NCBI GenBank assembly: GCA_025963715.1
Contig: JAOQAG010000051.1
Span: 1 to 64,000, forward strand
DNA: 64,000 nucleotides
Direction of reading: 5' to 3'
From: Bacteroidota bacterium
GTDB taxonomy: Bacteria; Bacteroidota; Bacteroidia; 2-12-FULL-35-15
This document shows, in pieces, positions 20,155 to 29,729 of this stretch. Numbering within the stretch: the stretch's first letter is position 1; each line of letters begins with the position of its first letter. The position numbers and the translations under genes are program-made. The notes under the pieces were generated by a model. That model was not told the DNA's origin. It was given only the letters and a program-made list of their open reading frames with translations, and did no database searches.

Positions 20155-20284
20155 GGTTATGTTGTAGAATAATGTTGCTATGGAAAACGGAAATACTTTT
20201 CTGATCTGTCATCCCGCAACAGGTGCGGGATGACAGTATTGTTCATGAGTATCGTAAAAAACAACATCTTATTACAACATAACC
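20155..20284. repeat. 130-bp element with terminal inverted repeats
   Basis: Terminal 12-bp perfect inverted repeats GGTTATGTTGTA (20155-20166) and TACAACATAACC (20273-20284), with inner arms AATAATGTTG/CAACATCTTATT also inverted. The core holds a perfect 13-bp hairpin CTGTCATCCCGCA/TGCGGGATGACAG (20206-20218, 20224-20236). The layout is like a miniature inverted-repeat element. It lies 8 nt after the stop of the 753-aa gene. Confidence 0.65.
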
Positions 20285-20292
20285 AAATAATA

Positions 20293-22554
20293 TTATTTGA
20301 TCCCTGTGATCGTTCTTTCTTTTGGCTGTTTTGAAATTGCTTCCTGTGGAGGAATTGCTTTAGAGAAACGCTCTTTCGAGAATACAAATGTGGTTCCGTT
20401 TACAGTTTGATCAGCACGGTTTGCAACCACATGGTAAGAGAATTTTACGTTAGAATTTCCTGCCTGTAATTCTGTTACATCAAAACCGTTTCCTGATTTA
20501 TTGGTTACATACACACCTTTGCAATCGCCTTCTACCTGGATGTATACGCGTAACGGATGTTCGCTGCTCACCACAATATTTTTTGCGAAAATAGGATCCA
20601 GTTCAATGTGAATGGTTCCGTTTACCAATGTAGCGCTTCCGTAATCTTCAAATAAATCCTCCGGTGCTTCAGGGCAGCTCAATACTACCCATTGGTCGTT
20701 CATGTCTTTTACAACAGTGTTTACCGTACCGATACCTTCGATCTTACGTGCAACTATACCGTTACCGGTAACGCCTGCATTGGACATCGCGCCCACGTAT
20801 GCCCATGTAGAGAATGTTGGCGTAGCAGCACCGTTTGATCCGGAAGTAAAATAACCACCTGTACGGATCTGTGTTCCTGCTGCTGAGGTGCTCAATGCAT
20901 TTCCATATACACCAATGCTTGTACCGCTACCGGTTACACCCGAACCGGATGGAGAAAATACCGATCCCAATCCTCCGGATGATCCTACCACTGCAGCACC
21001 TGTAGCATTAGAGTTTACGCCCCAGATCCCGAAGGTAGTTCCTGCAAAGTTGGTGAATGCATCCATACCATCGCCGCTTGTTGTTCCCATATCTGCATAA
21101 AGGCCAACACCTAAATTTCCGGCTGTACCAAATACCCCGATACCGTCATCGCCGTTAGTTCCGGCAACACCAATACCTGCAGCAGCACCGGTTCCGTTGT
21201 TTGTTCCGAATACACCAATTCCGTTTACAGTAGAGCTGTAACCGGCAATTGCACGAACACCCAAACCGTTGATCGCACCTGTAGATCCTGTTCCGTATGC
21301 GGAGAATACATCGGTAGCTGCAGCTGTTGTATTGTTCACAACCGTTTGTCCGGCAGCAAGTACTCTTATGCGCTCGTTTGCAGCAGCAACGCCGCCTGTT
21401 TTAATGATGAATGCCTGTGCATCGTTTGTTCCGATATAATTTGTTCCGGCTGTAGTACCAGTGTTTCCGGTAGTAAGCCATGCAGCTGTAGTCGTCGTAA
21501 GTGGCCCGCCCGATCCGGCAGTTCCGTTCAACGTAAGTGTACCGCTTGTATTGTAAGCAAGTGTAGACAGTGTCCATGTAGGGCCTGTTGCTCCTGTGCT
21601 TCCTGCAGCACCTGCAATTCCGGTACTTCCTGTAACACCAGTGGCGCCAGCTGCTCCAGTGGCTCCAGTTGTTCCGTTAGCTCCTGTGGCGCCTGCAACT
21701 CCGGTTGAACCGGTAGTTCCGTTAGCGCCAGTAGCACCTGTTGTTCCATTTACACCTGTAGCGCCTGTATTACCAGCTACGCCTGTGCTTCCTGTAACAC
21801 CTGTTGTTCCGGCAATACCAGTAGCACCTGTTGTTCCGTTTGCACCGGTAGCGCCTGTATTACCAGCTACGCCTGTGCTTCCTGCAACGCCTGTTGTTCC
21901 GGCAATACCAGTAGCTCCTGTAGCACCTGTTGTTCCTGTAGCTCCCGGGGTACCAGCTCCGAATCCTGTAGGGCCAACCAACCCGGTTGCACCCGTAGTA
22001 CCTGCAATACCTGTAGCTCCAACATCACCTGTTGTACCAGTAGCGCCATTTGTTCCGTTCGCTCCTGTAGCACCGGTTGCGCCTGCTGTTCCTGCGCAAT
22101 CTGCGGCATTCCATGAGCCATCGCCGTTTGTATCTTCTGATGGATCATTAACGCCGTTACCATTGGTGTCCCAGCAATGAATGCCATTTGTACCGGCAAC
22201 ACCAGCTGCTCCTGTAGCACCAGTTGCGCCGGGCGCTCCGGAGCCGCCTGCTGCCAATGCGCACAGGGATACCCATGTGGAAGATGGCTGACGGTAAAAG
22301 AAATAACACATTGAATCTGTGTTGTAAATCAATAATGAGTTGGCAGGAGCTGCAATTGCATTCATGCCGACTGTGTTCATCCGCGGAACCAAAACACCTT
22401 TGTTAGCGGAGAGAATTTCCAATATCGCGCTTGCATCGGGTGTATTTGTTCCAATTCCGACATTGTCCTGCGCTGATAATTTACCTGGAGAGAGTACAGC
22501 TGTAATTACGGTCATACCAAAAATGACAGCTGATTTAAGTAAGTTTGATTTCAT
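20293..22554 (-). CDS. Collagen-like protein with Ca-binding insert and GVYG-rich C-terminal half (753 aa)
   Basis: Signal peptide 1-28 (ending GKLSAQ) and the shared N-terminal module ([32 protein letters not shown]). The Gly-X-Y region starts near residue 105. It is interrupted by a Cys-bounded acidic segment [15 protein letters not shown]...[13 protein letters not shown], whose DxNGxG loops look like Ca2+-binding EF-hand/dockerin-type loops. It then continues as GATGANG triplets, with the break [11 protein letters not shown]. The C-terminal half has glycine-rich pseudo-repeats ([28 protein letters not shown]) and a final domain ([41 protein letters not shown]) widespread in long secreted proteins. 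Transcription is probably its own: an exact TATATTTG box lies 28 nt upstream. Confidence 0.82.
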   Translation of the reverse strand: MKSNLLKSAVIFGMTVITAVLSPGKLSAQDNVGIGTNTPDASAILEILSANKGVLVPRMNTVGMNAIAAPANSLLIYNTDSMCYFFYRQPSSTWVSLCALAAGGSGAPGATGATGAAGVAGTNGIHCWDTNGNGVNDPSEDTNGDGSWNAADCAGTAGATGATGANGTNGATGTTGDVGATGIAGTTGATGLVGPTGFGAGTPGATGTTGATGATGIAGTTGVAGSTGVAGNTGATGANGTTGATGIAGTTGVTGSTGVAGNTGATGVNGTTGATGANGTTGSTGVAGATGANGTTGATGAAGATGVTGSTGIAGAAGSTGATGPTWTLSTLAYNTSGTLTLNGTAGSGGPLTTTTAAWLTTGNTGTTAGTNYIGTNDAQAFIIKTGGVAAANERIRVLAAGQTVVNNTTAAATDVFSAYGTGSTGAINGLGVRAIAGYSSTVNGIGVFGTNNGTGAAAGIGVAGTNGDDGIGVFGTAGNLGVGLYADMGTTSGDGMDAFTNFAGTTFGIWGVNSNATGAAVVGSSGGLGSVFSPSGSGVTGSGTSIGVYGNALSTSAAGTQIRTGGYFTSGSNGAATPTFSTWAYVGAMSNAGVTGNGIVARKIEGIGTVNTVVKDMNDQWVVLSCPEAPEDLFEDYGSATLVNGTIHIELDPIFAKNIVVSSEHPLRVYIQVEGDCKGVYVTNKSGNGFDVTELQAGNSNVKFSYHVVANRADQTVNGTTFVFSKERFSKAIPPQEAISKQPKERTITGIK

Positions 22555-22581
22555 TGGTTTTTATTTGGGTTTTCTATATAA

Positions 22582-22589
22582 CAAATATA
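22582..22589 (-). promoter_or_regulatory. -7 element, 753-aa collagen-like gene
   Basis: Minus-strand TATATTTG, 28 nt upstream of the ATG at 22554. Confidence 0.55.
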
Positions 22590-22611
22590 AAAAAATAACG
22601 GCACAAAAAAG

Positions 22612-22642
22612 AAAAGCCACCAATAATAAATTGGTGGCTTTT
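22612..22642 (-). terminator. Terminator of the 390-aa/84-aa pair
   Basis: Perfect 12-bp stem AAAAGCCACCAA/TTGGTGGCTTTT with a 7-nt loop and a T-rich 3' end on the minus strand. It starts 23 nt after the stop of the 84-aa gene. Confidence 0.8.
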
Positions 22643-22665
22643 ATGCTGATGGAAAGGTGTTTTAT

Positions 22666-22920
22666 TTATTCCGGTTTTTTTCGCCCGCTTGTTGTTTTTT
22701 CTTCTCCTGCGGCGGGAACCGCCTGTTGTTGCGGTGCCGGATCGGTGCTTGCATTTTTACTCATCGAAACCACTTTTTGTGTTGCCGGATGTTCGGCTGC
22801 GGTGGTATCGTTTTTTGCCGGTTCGGACGCAGGTGTTTTTCCTGTTGTAACAGCAGTTTGTGCAAGCCCTAAAAGGGTAAAACATGCAAACGAAAGTGTG
22901 ATGATTAATTTCTTTTTCAT
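22666..22920 (-). CDS. Small secreted hypothetical protein (paired with collagen-like gene)
   Basis: 84 aa. Signal peptide MKKKLIITLSFACFTLLGLAQ, then a disordered Thr/Pro/Ala/Lys-rich chain ending TTSGRKKPE. It starts 4 nt after the stop of the 390-aa collagen-like gene, so translation is likely coupled; a terminator follows. It resembles the 96-aa protein at 15316-15606 in size, composition and gene order, though alignment outside the leader is weak (shared TGK, DTT/NDTT-like and TP/P-rich patches). No known family is recognised. Confidence 0.65.
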   Translation of the reverse strand: MKKKLIITLSFACFTLLGLAQTAVTTGKTPASEPAKNDTTAAEHPATQKVVSMSKNASTDPAPQQQAVPAAGEEKTTSGRKKPE

Positions 22921-22924
22921 GTTT

Positions 22925-24097
22925 TTAGTTCAGGATTAAAATGGTCATTTCGCCGGGATTAACATCTGTTGTTGCATTTCCACCGATATCAACTGTAGAG
23001 GTGCTACCCGCAAGGCGCAGCGTTCTGAGCTCGATCGTGTGTGTACCTGCTGCAAGCGTAAAGCTGGTATTGATCGCGCAAGTGTTGAATGAATTGGTAC
23101 TGGATGGATTGGTTACCTGGAAACGGTTCCAACCGCCCAATGGTAAAAAAGCCCCGTCCAGGTACACGATCATATCCACGTTGGCATAATTGGCATTGCC
23201 GGTTCCTGTGGTTCTTCCGCCGATGGTGGCCCACACAATCACGGTAGTAGCAGTTGCTGTGGTAAATGTTTGCGTTAAACCGGGCTGCAATGTAGGAGTA
23301 GCGGTTGCCACGGCAAGCCTTCCGGCTGTTCCGTATAAATGAAATTTTTGAATGATCCCTGTCGCGCCTGTGATTCCTGTCGCTCCCGTTGTTCCGTTAG
23401 CACCTGCAACTCCTGTTGCACCTGCCACGCCGGTAGCTCCTGCTGCACCATTAGTTCCGGCAGCACCTGTAGGACCTGTATCTCCGGTGGCACCTGTTAC
23501 TCCGGCAACGCCGGTCGGGCCGATGTCGCCTGTAGCACCTGTAGTTCCTGCAATACCTGTAGCGCCTACATCACCTGTTGCACCTGTTGTTCCGATCGCG
23601 CCGGTAGCGCCAATATCACCGGTAACGCCTGTAACTCCCGTAGCACCTGCAATACCGGTTGCACCGATATCACCTGTAGGGCCTGTGGCGCCGGGTGTAC
23701 CAGATCCAAAACCTGTAGGACCTACAAGGCCTGTTGCACCTGTACTACCTGTATTACCGGTAGCACCTGTTGCTCCGGCAGTACCGCTGCCGCCTCCACT
23801 CATGGAGCAAAGTGAGATCCAGGAGCTGGATGGCTGCCGGTAGAAAAAATAGCACATAGAATCCGTATCATACACCAATAATGAATTTGCAGGTGTAGCA
23901 ATGGCAAGCCGTTGTATAGCTGTCATGCGCGGGATCAGGATCCCTTTGCTATTCGATACGATTTCGAGAGATGAAGTGGGATCCGGCGTGTTTGTACCGA
24001 TCCCGACGTTGTTTTGGGCAGTGGCCTTTGTTGACAGGAAAATAGAAAAAAAGGCAATTGCACCCAATACAGAGAGTTTACGTAGAGTTTGTTTCAT
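22925..24097 (-). CDS. Collagen-like Gly-X-Thr protein, short form (390 aa)
   Basis: Signal peptide 1-27 (ending TKATAQ), then the shared N-terminal module ([48 protein letters not shown]). The Gly-X-Y stretch is about 105-250 with Thr-rich Y positions and the break [11 protein letters not shown]. The C-terminal head of about 135 residues is beta-rich ([48 protein letters not shown]), again jelly-roll-like. It is probably a trimeric surface fibre. It is followed immediately by the 84-aa gene. A TATATTTG box lies 27 nt before the start. Confidence 0.8.
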   Translation of the reverse strand: MKQTLRKLSVLGAIAFFSIFLSTKATAQNNVGIGTNTPDPTSSLEIVSNSKGILIPRMTAIQRLAIATPANSLLVYDTDSMCYFFYRQPSSSWISLCSMSGGGSGTAGATGATGNTGSTGATGLVGPTGFGSGTPGATGPTGDIGATGIAGATGVTGVTGDIGATGAIGTTGATGDVGATGIAGTTGATGDIGPTGVAGVTGATGDTGPTGAAGTNGAAGATGVAGATGVAGANGTTGATGITGATGIIQKFHLYGTAGRLAVATATPTLQPGLTQTFTTATATTVIVWATIGGRTTGTGNANYANVDMIVYLDGAFLPLGGWNRFQVTNPSSTNSFNTCAINTSFTLAAGTHTIELRTLRLAGSTSTVDIGGNATTDVNPGEMTILILN

Positions 24098-24123
24098 GCG
24101 AAGGTTAGTTTGTTTATCCTAAA

Positions 24124-24131
24124 CAAATATA
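24124..24131 (-). promoter_or_regulatory. -7 element, 390-aa collagen-like gene
   Basis: Minus-strand TATATTTG, 27 nt upstream of the ATG at 24097. Confidence 0.55.
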
Positions 24132-24185
24132 AGAAAATCATCCGTAATAGCTAATTTTCCTATACTTGTTTTAGGTTAAACGCAG

Positions 24186-27100
24186 CTATTTTACAATGGT
24201 TACAGTACCAATGTAGTTATGTTTTTTGCCAAACACATCCGTAAGTTTTACTTTCCATACATATACGTCCTGCTGCGCCATTTCCGAACCGTGGTTTGCT
24301 TTACCATCCCATGGTTTGCTCAATGAATCGGTATCGAAGATCAGGTTGCCCCAACGATCGAAAATATACATTTCATATTTATCAATGCCAATACCGGCAC
24401 CGTTAAAATAATCGTTGATCCCGTCGTTGTTGGGCGTAAATGCATTTGGAATGTAGAAGGTAAATTCCGGGCCAATGTCGATGGTATGCGTTACTGTTGC
24501 ATAACACTGATGGTTGTTGTGTATTGTTAATGTTGCGTTGTAGCTGGAAGCCACCGCATTCGGATACGTATGTACGGGATTCTGCGTAAGCGGTGCCAGT
24601 GTATCGCCATCGCCAAAGCTCCAGTACCAGTATACGGCGTCGGAGGAAGACTGATCTGTGAAATTTACCGTTGAGTTTAAAACGGATGCAGGATTTGGCG
24701 TTGTTGTAAATTCGGCATCGGGCAATGCATACGCATCTATCGTGTTTACATTGGTATAGGTTGCAGAGCAGCCTGCGGCCGATGAAACAGTAAGTGAAAT
24801 GGAATACAAACCTGCAATGTTAAAACAATGTGTTGCCGGATTTTGTGCCGAAGCTGTTCCATCACCGCCAAAATCCCATGCCCAGTTGGTGATGGTGCCG
24901 CTGGCAATGGTGGACGAATCGGTAAAATTAACGCACAGCGGTACGCAACCTGAAGTAACATCTGCAGCAAATGCCACAACCGGTACCGGTAATAATGTAA
25001 CAGTAACGCTGTCAATAGCCGGAGGTGTTCCGCAGTTGTCGGTTGCAATTACGGTGTAAGTGGTAGTAGCGTTTGGCGCAACAGTTACGGGCGATCCGGC
25101 CGGAGTGCCGATTGGCCCCCAGGTATAGGTATATGGCCCGCCGTTACCACCGGCAGCTACTGCGGAGATAGGAGTAGTGGTGCCCGGACAGATGGATGTG
25201 GCACCTGCCGCAACCACTGTTAACGGTGGGTTTACATTCACTGTTGCTATCACAGGAGGAGCGGTACAGCCATTGGCATCTGTTACATTTACTGTATAGC
25301 TGGTTGTTACAACCGGCGATACGGTAACACTTGCCACATCCCCGCCGGTGCCCGCTGGCAGCCAGTTGTAATGATAAGTGCTGTTTCCGCCCGAAGGCAC
25401 AGCTGTAATGGTTGTGCTGCTGCCGATACAAATGGTAACGGCCGGAATTGGCGGTATCACTACCGGTGTGGGTTGAATGATGGTTACATGTGCTGTATCC
25501 TGGCAACCGTGCGAATCGCTTACTGTTACAATATAAGCGCCAGCGCATAACGCGGTGGCAGCGCTTACTGGTTGTGCCGGAACTGAATTCCATGAATAAG
25601 CATAACCGGCTCCCGGTGTTCCGCCATTGGCAGATGCTGTGGCTGTTCCATCGCATACGGCGTTACAGCTGGTGGCCGTTTGGCCAGTGATCAGGGCGTT
25701 TACGGCCGTAGGTTCCGATACGGTTGTATCTGCAGCAGCGGTACATCCCCATGAATCGGTAACAGTAACGGTATACGAGCCGGGACACAAGCCGGTGCAG
25801 GATGCCGTGGTGCAGCCGCTGGTCCAGCTATAGGTAAACACGCCGGAACCACCGTTCGGGATTACAATGGTTTGCCCGTTGCAGGCGCCATTGCAGGTCA
25901 CATCAATGGCTGTTTTTGCGATCGTGATCTGCGGATCGGAGTAAATGGTGACGTTATCAGAACCAACACAACCGTTTGCATCCGTAATGGTTACGGTGTA
26001 ATTGGTAGTAGTGGCCGGATTTGCAGTTGGGTTATATGTATTGGTATTATTTAAACCTGTAGCTGCCGCCCAGCTGTAAGTATAACCTGCACCATTTGGT
26101 GTGGCGTTCAATACCGTGCTGCCGTTAAAACAAATGGTATCATCAGGCCCCGCACTGGCAATTACATCCGGGTTTACCGTAATGGTATACGTGGCCGGTG
26201 TTCCGCTGCAGGTATTGGCTGCAGGCGTTACCGTGATGGTTGCAACCAGCGGTGTTGTTCCGCTGTTGGTGCCGTTAAATGTTGGAATGTCGCCTATGCC
26301 GCTGGTACCAAGGCCGATAGAGGCGTTGGAATTTGTCCAGCCGAAAGTTGCTCCCGTTACATTGCTTGTAAAATTAGTTGCGGCAATGCTGCTCCCGTTA
26401 CACACCGCAATGTTTGCAGGTACAGTTACGTTGGGAGTTGGGTTTACAGTAATGGTGTAAGAGTTGGGCGTACCCGGACAACCTGCAGCCGGTGTTACCG
26501 TGATGGTTGCGGTAATGGCCGCTGTACCTGCGTTTGTTGCATTAAATGTTGCAATATTCCCAATCCCGCTTGCCGCGATGCCAATGGTGGGGTCACTGTT
26601 CGTCCATGTAAATGTAGCGCCTGTAACCGGGCTTGTAAAGCTGGTTGCAGCAATACTTGCACCGTTACAAACTGTGATGTTTGCAGGAACTGTTACTGTC
26701 GGGATCGGATTTACAGTGATCGTGTAGGTTGTAGGCGTGCCGGGGCAAGTGTTGGCTGTAGGCGTTACAGTAACTGTTCCGCTGATTCCAACTGCGCCGC
26801 TGTTGGTTCCGGTAAATGTAGGTGTATTTCCAATCCCGTTTGCACCAAGGCCGATAGTATTATTGGAATTGGCCCAGGCAAAGGTGGTTCCGGTGGTAGT
26901 GCTTGTAAAATTAGATGCCGGAATGCTGGTGCCATCACAAACCGTTATGTTCGCAGGTACGGTTACATCCGGTGTAGGGTTTACTGTTATGGTGTAGGAG
27001 CTTGGTGTGCCCGGACAACCCGCAGCGGGTGTTACTGTAATTGTGGCAGTGATGGGTGCTGCACCAGTATTGGTTCCTGTAAATGCTGCAATGTCGCCGT

Positions 27101-29627
27101 TACCGCTTGCCGCGATGCCGATGGCGGGATTGCTGTTCGTCCATGAAAATGTAGCGCCTGTAACCGGGCTTGTAAAGCTGGTTGCAGCAATGTTGGAACC
27201 GTTACAAACCGTGATGTTTGCAGGTACGGTCACTGTCGGGATCGGATTTACAGTGATCGTATATGTTGCGGGTGTGCCCGGGCATGTATTAGCAGTGGGC
27301 GTTACGGTAATGGTTCCGGAAATTCCTGCTGCACCGGTATTGGTTCCGGTAAATGTGGGTGTGTTCCCAATTCCGCTGCCACCAAGGCCGATAGCCGGAT
27401 TAGAGTTAGTCCATGCAAAGGTGGTTCCGGTGGTGGTACTTGTATAATTGGATGCTGCAATGCTGGCACCATTGCAAACAGTGATGTTTGCGGGTACGGT
27501 TACATCCGGTGTAGGATTTACGGTAATGGTGTAGGAGCTGGGCGTGCCCGGACAACCGTTAGCAGTAGGCGTTACCGTGATGGTGGCTGTGATGGGCGCC
27601 GTGCTGGTATTGGTACCGCTGAATGCTGCAATGTTCCCGATTCCGCTCGCGCCAAGGCCGATAGCGGAATTGGAGTTGGTCCATGCAAAAGTGGTGCCGG
27701 TGGTGGTACTGGTGAAATTTGCTGCAGCAACGGTGCTCCCGTTACAAACAGTGCTATTGGCAGGTACTACTACTACAGGCGTAGGATTTACGGTAATGGT
27801 ATACGTTGCCGGTGTGCCCGGACATCCGGCTAACGTAGGTGTTACCGAGATAGTTGCTGTAATGGGATTTGCAGTGGCATTGGTTGCCGTAAATGATGCA
27901 ATGTTGTTAATTCCGTTTGCAGCAAGGCCTATCGCGGGATTAGAGTTGGTCCATGCATAGGTGGCACCGGTTGGCGTGCTTGTAAATACAGCTGCCGGAA
28001 CGCTGGCTCCATTACAAACAGTACTATTGGCGGGAACAGTAACGGTAGGCACGGGGTTAATGGTAACGGTAGTGGTAGCGCTGCTGATGCAGCCGCCAAC
28101 ATTGGCAGTTACGGTATACACGCCGCTTGCAGCTGTTGTTACACTTGTGATAGAAGGATTTTGAACGGCAGATGCAAATGAGTTAGGGCCGGTCCAGCTA
28201 TAGGCAGCGCCTGCAACAGTGGACGATGTTAAATTTAATGTTCCGCCTTCACACACAGGGCTATTGCTGCCCGGTACAGGAGGCGCTCCGCCTGCAACGC
28301 CGCCAACGGTAACGGTGTTGGTTGATAAACAATTCAATACATTGGTTAATGAAACGGTATATACGCCCGGTGTTAAGCCGGTAGCGGTGTTTGCGCCTGC
28401 AACGCCTGTTGAGGTAGAAACAACTGTTCCGGAGGAATTTGTCCAGGAATAATCATAAGGTCCGGAAACTCCTACGGGTGTTGCGGTTGCGGTTCCATCA
28501 TTTCCGGCACAGGTGGCTGCAACGGATGTCATGGTAGGCGGACAGCAGGAACCAACGGCATTGAACGGTGTTGCCGGATCGGTGGAACAGCCTGCGCTGG
28601 TCCATGGGCCGGATTCTCCGTCGCCGGAAGTATTGATGGTGACACTTAAATTGGAGCCGGGGCTGCAACCGTTGGCTACGGTTACATCAAAACAAAAATT
28701 CCAGGTGCCTGCGGGAATGGTATGTACCAGCTGATCGTTGGTTGTGTTGGCGGTAATGTGATCGCCAAAATTGTTTCCGGGAATTCCATCGGCGGCAGTC
28801 CCACCGCCCAAAGGGTTGCAGGTCCTGTTAAAATAAAATCCGGCAGGCCATGGCTGCCCGGACGGATCCGTGATCCCACCGGGATAATACGTCCAGGTGC
28901 CGCAATCATAGGATGTTACAGGCGAAGCCACAACGGATGCTACGTTCCATCCCGATCCTAATCCAACCTGAACGCCATGCAGCCAGTTGGTATTGATCTC
29001 TGCATAAGTGCTGATGTGATAACAAAAATGGACGGTTTGCCCGGGGTTGTACATTCCGTTTACAGGCAATGGGGAAACGCTGAGCGTAGTAGAATTGATA
29101 CAATCGGTGCAGCTTTTATTGTTTTTTACGCTGATGTTGAATGTTCCTGTTTGGCCAACGTTACCGCTTACCTGCAGGTAATAGGTGGTTCCGATCACCA
29201 TCTGCTCTACAGTAAGTGTAACGGTACCGCCGGTTCCAACGGCACAACCGCCAACCCCGCCGCCTAAGCTGGCGCAGGAACCTGCATACATGGCCACGTT
29301 TGGATTTGCAAATGTACTGTTAATGGTGATCACAGCTTCGTAACCGCTGGCAACAAAGGAATACCAGACATCCGATGCCGGAACGCCCATGTTGGGGCCA
29401 CCGGCGCCGCTACACCCGTTTTGATAAACATACGGATTGCTGGAAGTTGCCGCTACCAATGTTCCGGCCGCGGTTGCCGCTATGCCAACGCCGCTTGGAC
29501 AGGCGGCAGGAGCAGGCAAGGTTCCTAAGTTTTGTGCGGTAGCGCATTCGTCGTTAGCTGGTTGGGCAAATGCCTGCTTGTTTAAAAGGGAAATTAAACA
29601 GATGATCAGAAGTACATATTTTTTCAT
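24186..29627 (-). CDS. Giant T9SS type B surface protein with seven PKD-like repeats (1813 aa)
   Basis: Signal peptide 1-21 (ending KQAFAQ). The N-terminal domain (PANDECATAQNLG ... DVWYSFVASG ... YYLQVSG) is the lectin/PPC-like module common in such proteins. A middle region has an SprB-type unit (VAATCAGNDGTATATP) and an Ig-like unit (PVCEGGTLNLTSS). Seven tandem units of about 89 aa begin P-x-V-T-V-P-A-N-x-T-V-C-N-G and end PATYTITVNP (DNA 26180-28060). Two further SprB repeats (VTCNGACNGQ, TSCNAVCDGT) and PKD domains (WDFGGDGTASAQNPATH, WYWSFGDGD) follow. The last about 95 residues (FTFYIPNAFTPNNDGIND, FDRWGNLIF, DVYVWKVKLTD) are the gliding-motility-associated C-terminal domain (CHU_C, T9SS type B sorting signal). 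Probably a cell-surface adhesin exported by T9SS. The 124-aa gene lies 102 nt upstream. Confidence 0.88.
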   Translation of the reverse strand: MKKYVLLIICLISLLNKQAFAQPANDECATAQNLGTLPAPAACPSGVGIAATAAGTLVAATSSNPYVYQNGCSGAGGPNMGVPASDVWYSFVASGYEAVITINSTFANPNVAMYAGSCASLGGGVGGCAVGTGGTVTLTVEQMVIGTTYYLQVSGNVGQTGTFNISVKNNKSCTDCINSTTLSVSPLPVNGMYNPGQTVHFCYHISTYAEINTNWLHGVQVGLGSGWNVASVVASPVTSYDCGTWTYYPGGITDPSGQPWPAGFYFNRTCNPLGGGTAADGIPGNNFGDHITANTTNDQLVHTIPAGTWNFCFDVTVANGCSPGSNLSVTINTSGDGESGPWTSAGCSTDPATPFNAVGSCCPPTMTSVAATCAGNDGTATATPVGVSGPYDYSWTNSSGTVVSTSTGVAGANTATGLTPGVYTVSLTNVLNCLSTNTVTVGGVAGGAPPVPGSNSPVCEGGTLNLTSSTVAGAAYSWTGPNSFASAVQNPSITSVTTAASGVYTVTANVGGCISSATTTVTINPVPTVTVPANSTVCNGASVPAAVFTSTPTGATYAWTNSNPAIGLAANGINNIASFTATNATANPITATISVTPTLAGCPGTPATYTITVNPTPVVVVPANSTVCNGSTVAAANFTSTTTGTTFAWTNSNSAIGLGASGIGNIAAFSGTNTSTAPITATITVTPTANGCPGTPSSYTITVNPTPDVTVPANITVCNGASIAASNYTSTTTGTTFAWTNSNPAIGLGGSGIGNTPTFTGTNTGAAGISGTITVTPTANTCPGTPATYTITVNPIPTVTVPANITVCNGSNIAATSFTSPVTGATFSWTNSNPAIGIAASGNGDIAAFTGTNTGAAPITATITVTPAAGCPGTPSSYTITVNPTPDVTVPANITVCDGTSIPASNFTSTTTGTTFAWANSNNTIGLGANGIGNTPTFTGTNSGAVGISGTVTVTPTANTCPGTPTTYTITVNPIPTVTVPANITVCNGASIAATSFTSPVTGATFTWTNSDPTIGIAASGIGNIATFNATNAGTAAITATITVTPAAGCPGTPNSYTITVNPTPNVTVPANIAVCNGSSIAATNFTSNVTGATFGWTNSNASIGLGTSGIGDIPTFNGTNSGTTPLVATITVTPAANTCSGTPATYTITVNPDVIASAGPDDTICFNGSTVLNATPNGAGYTYSWAAATGLNNTNTYNPTANPATTTNYTVTITDANGCVGSDNVTIYSDPQITIAKTAIDVTCNGACNGQTIVIPNGGSGVFTYSWTSGCTTASCTGLCPGSYTVTVTDSWGCTAAADTTVSEPTAVNALITGQTATSCNAVCDGTATASANGGTPGAGYAYSWNSVPAQPVSAATALCAGAYIVTVSDSHGCQDTAHVTIIQPTPVVIPPIPAVTICIGSSTTITAVPSGGNSTYHYNWLPAGTGGDVASVTVSPVVTTSYTVNVTDANGCTAPPVIATVNVNPPLTVVAAGATSICPGTTTPISAVAAGGNGGPYTYTWGPIGTPAGSPVTVAPNATTTYTVIATDNCGTPPAIDSVTVTLLPVPVVAFAADVTSGCVPLCVNFTDSSTIASGTITNWAWDFGGDGTASAQNPATHCFNIAGLYSISLTVSSAAGCSATYTNVNTIDAYALPDAEFTTTPNPASVLNSTVNFTDQSSSDAVYWYWSFGDGDTLAPLTQNPVHTYPNAVASSYNATLTIHNNHQCYATVTHTIDIGPEFTFYIPNAFTPNNDGINDYFNGAGIGIDKYEMYIFDRWGNLIFDTDSLSKPWDGKANHGSEMAQQDVYVWKVKLTDVFGKKHNYIGTVTIVK
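26180..28060 (-). repeat. Tandem array of seven PKD-like units, about 268 bp each
   Basis: Seven successive in-frame units in the 1813-aa gene. Units 3 and 5, and 4 and 6, are most alike. GGGATCGGATTTACAGTGAT recurs at 26701 and 27238, so the array grew partly as two-unit blocks of about 537 bp. Confidence 0.85.
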
Positions 29628-29729
29628 GCGAATGAAATTTTATATAAGATTTTTTTGTCTGCGTGCAGGTATCCGATCCGGGATCTCCCCGGTCTTTGTT
29701 TGCTCCAGAAACATTAAGGTTTAACGGAT

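Larger units (their letters stand above)
19847..20292. other. 446-bp spacer with promoter, terminator and palindromic element
   Basis: No gene is supported. It contains the TATATTTG box near the 803-aa gene, a 16-bp terminator hairpin at 20106-20137, and a 130-bp palindromic element at 20155-20284 next to the stop of the 753-aa gene. Confidence 0.7.

Noticed and set aside
26101-28164. Series of plus-strand frames of 60-146 codons opposite the PKD-like array
   Set aside because: They recur with the repeat period and mirror the coding strand; the long minus-strand frame with leader and sorting domain explains the sequence.
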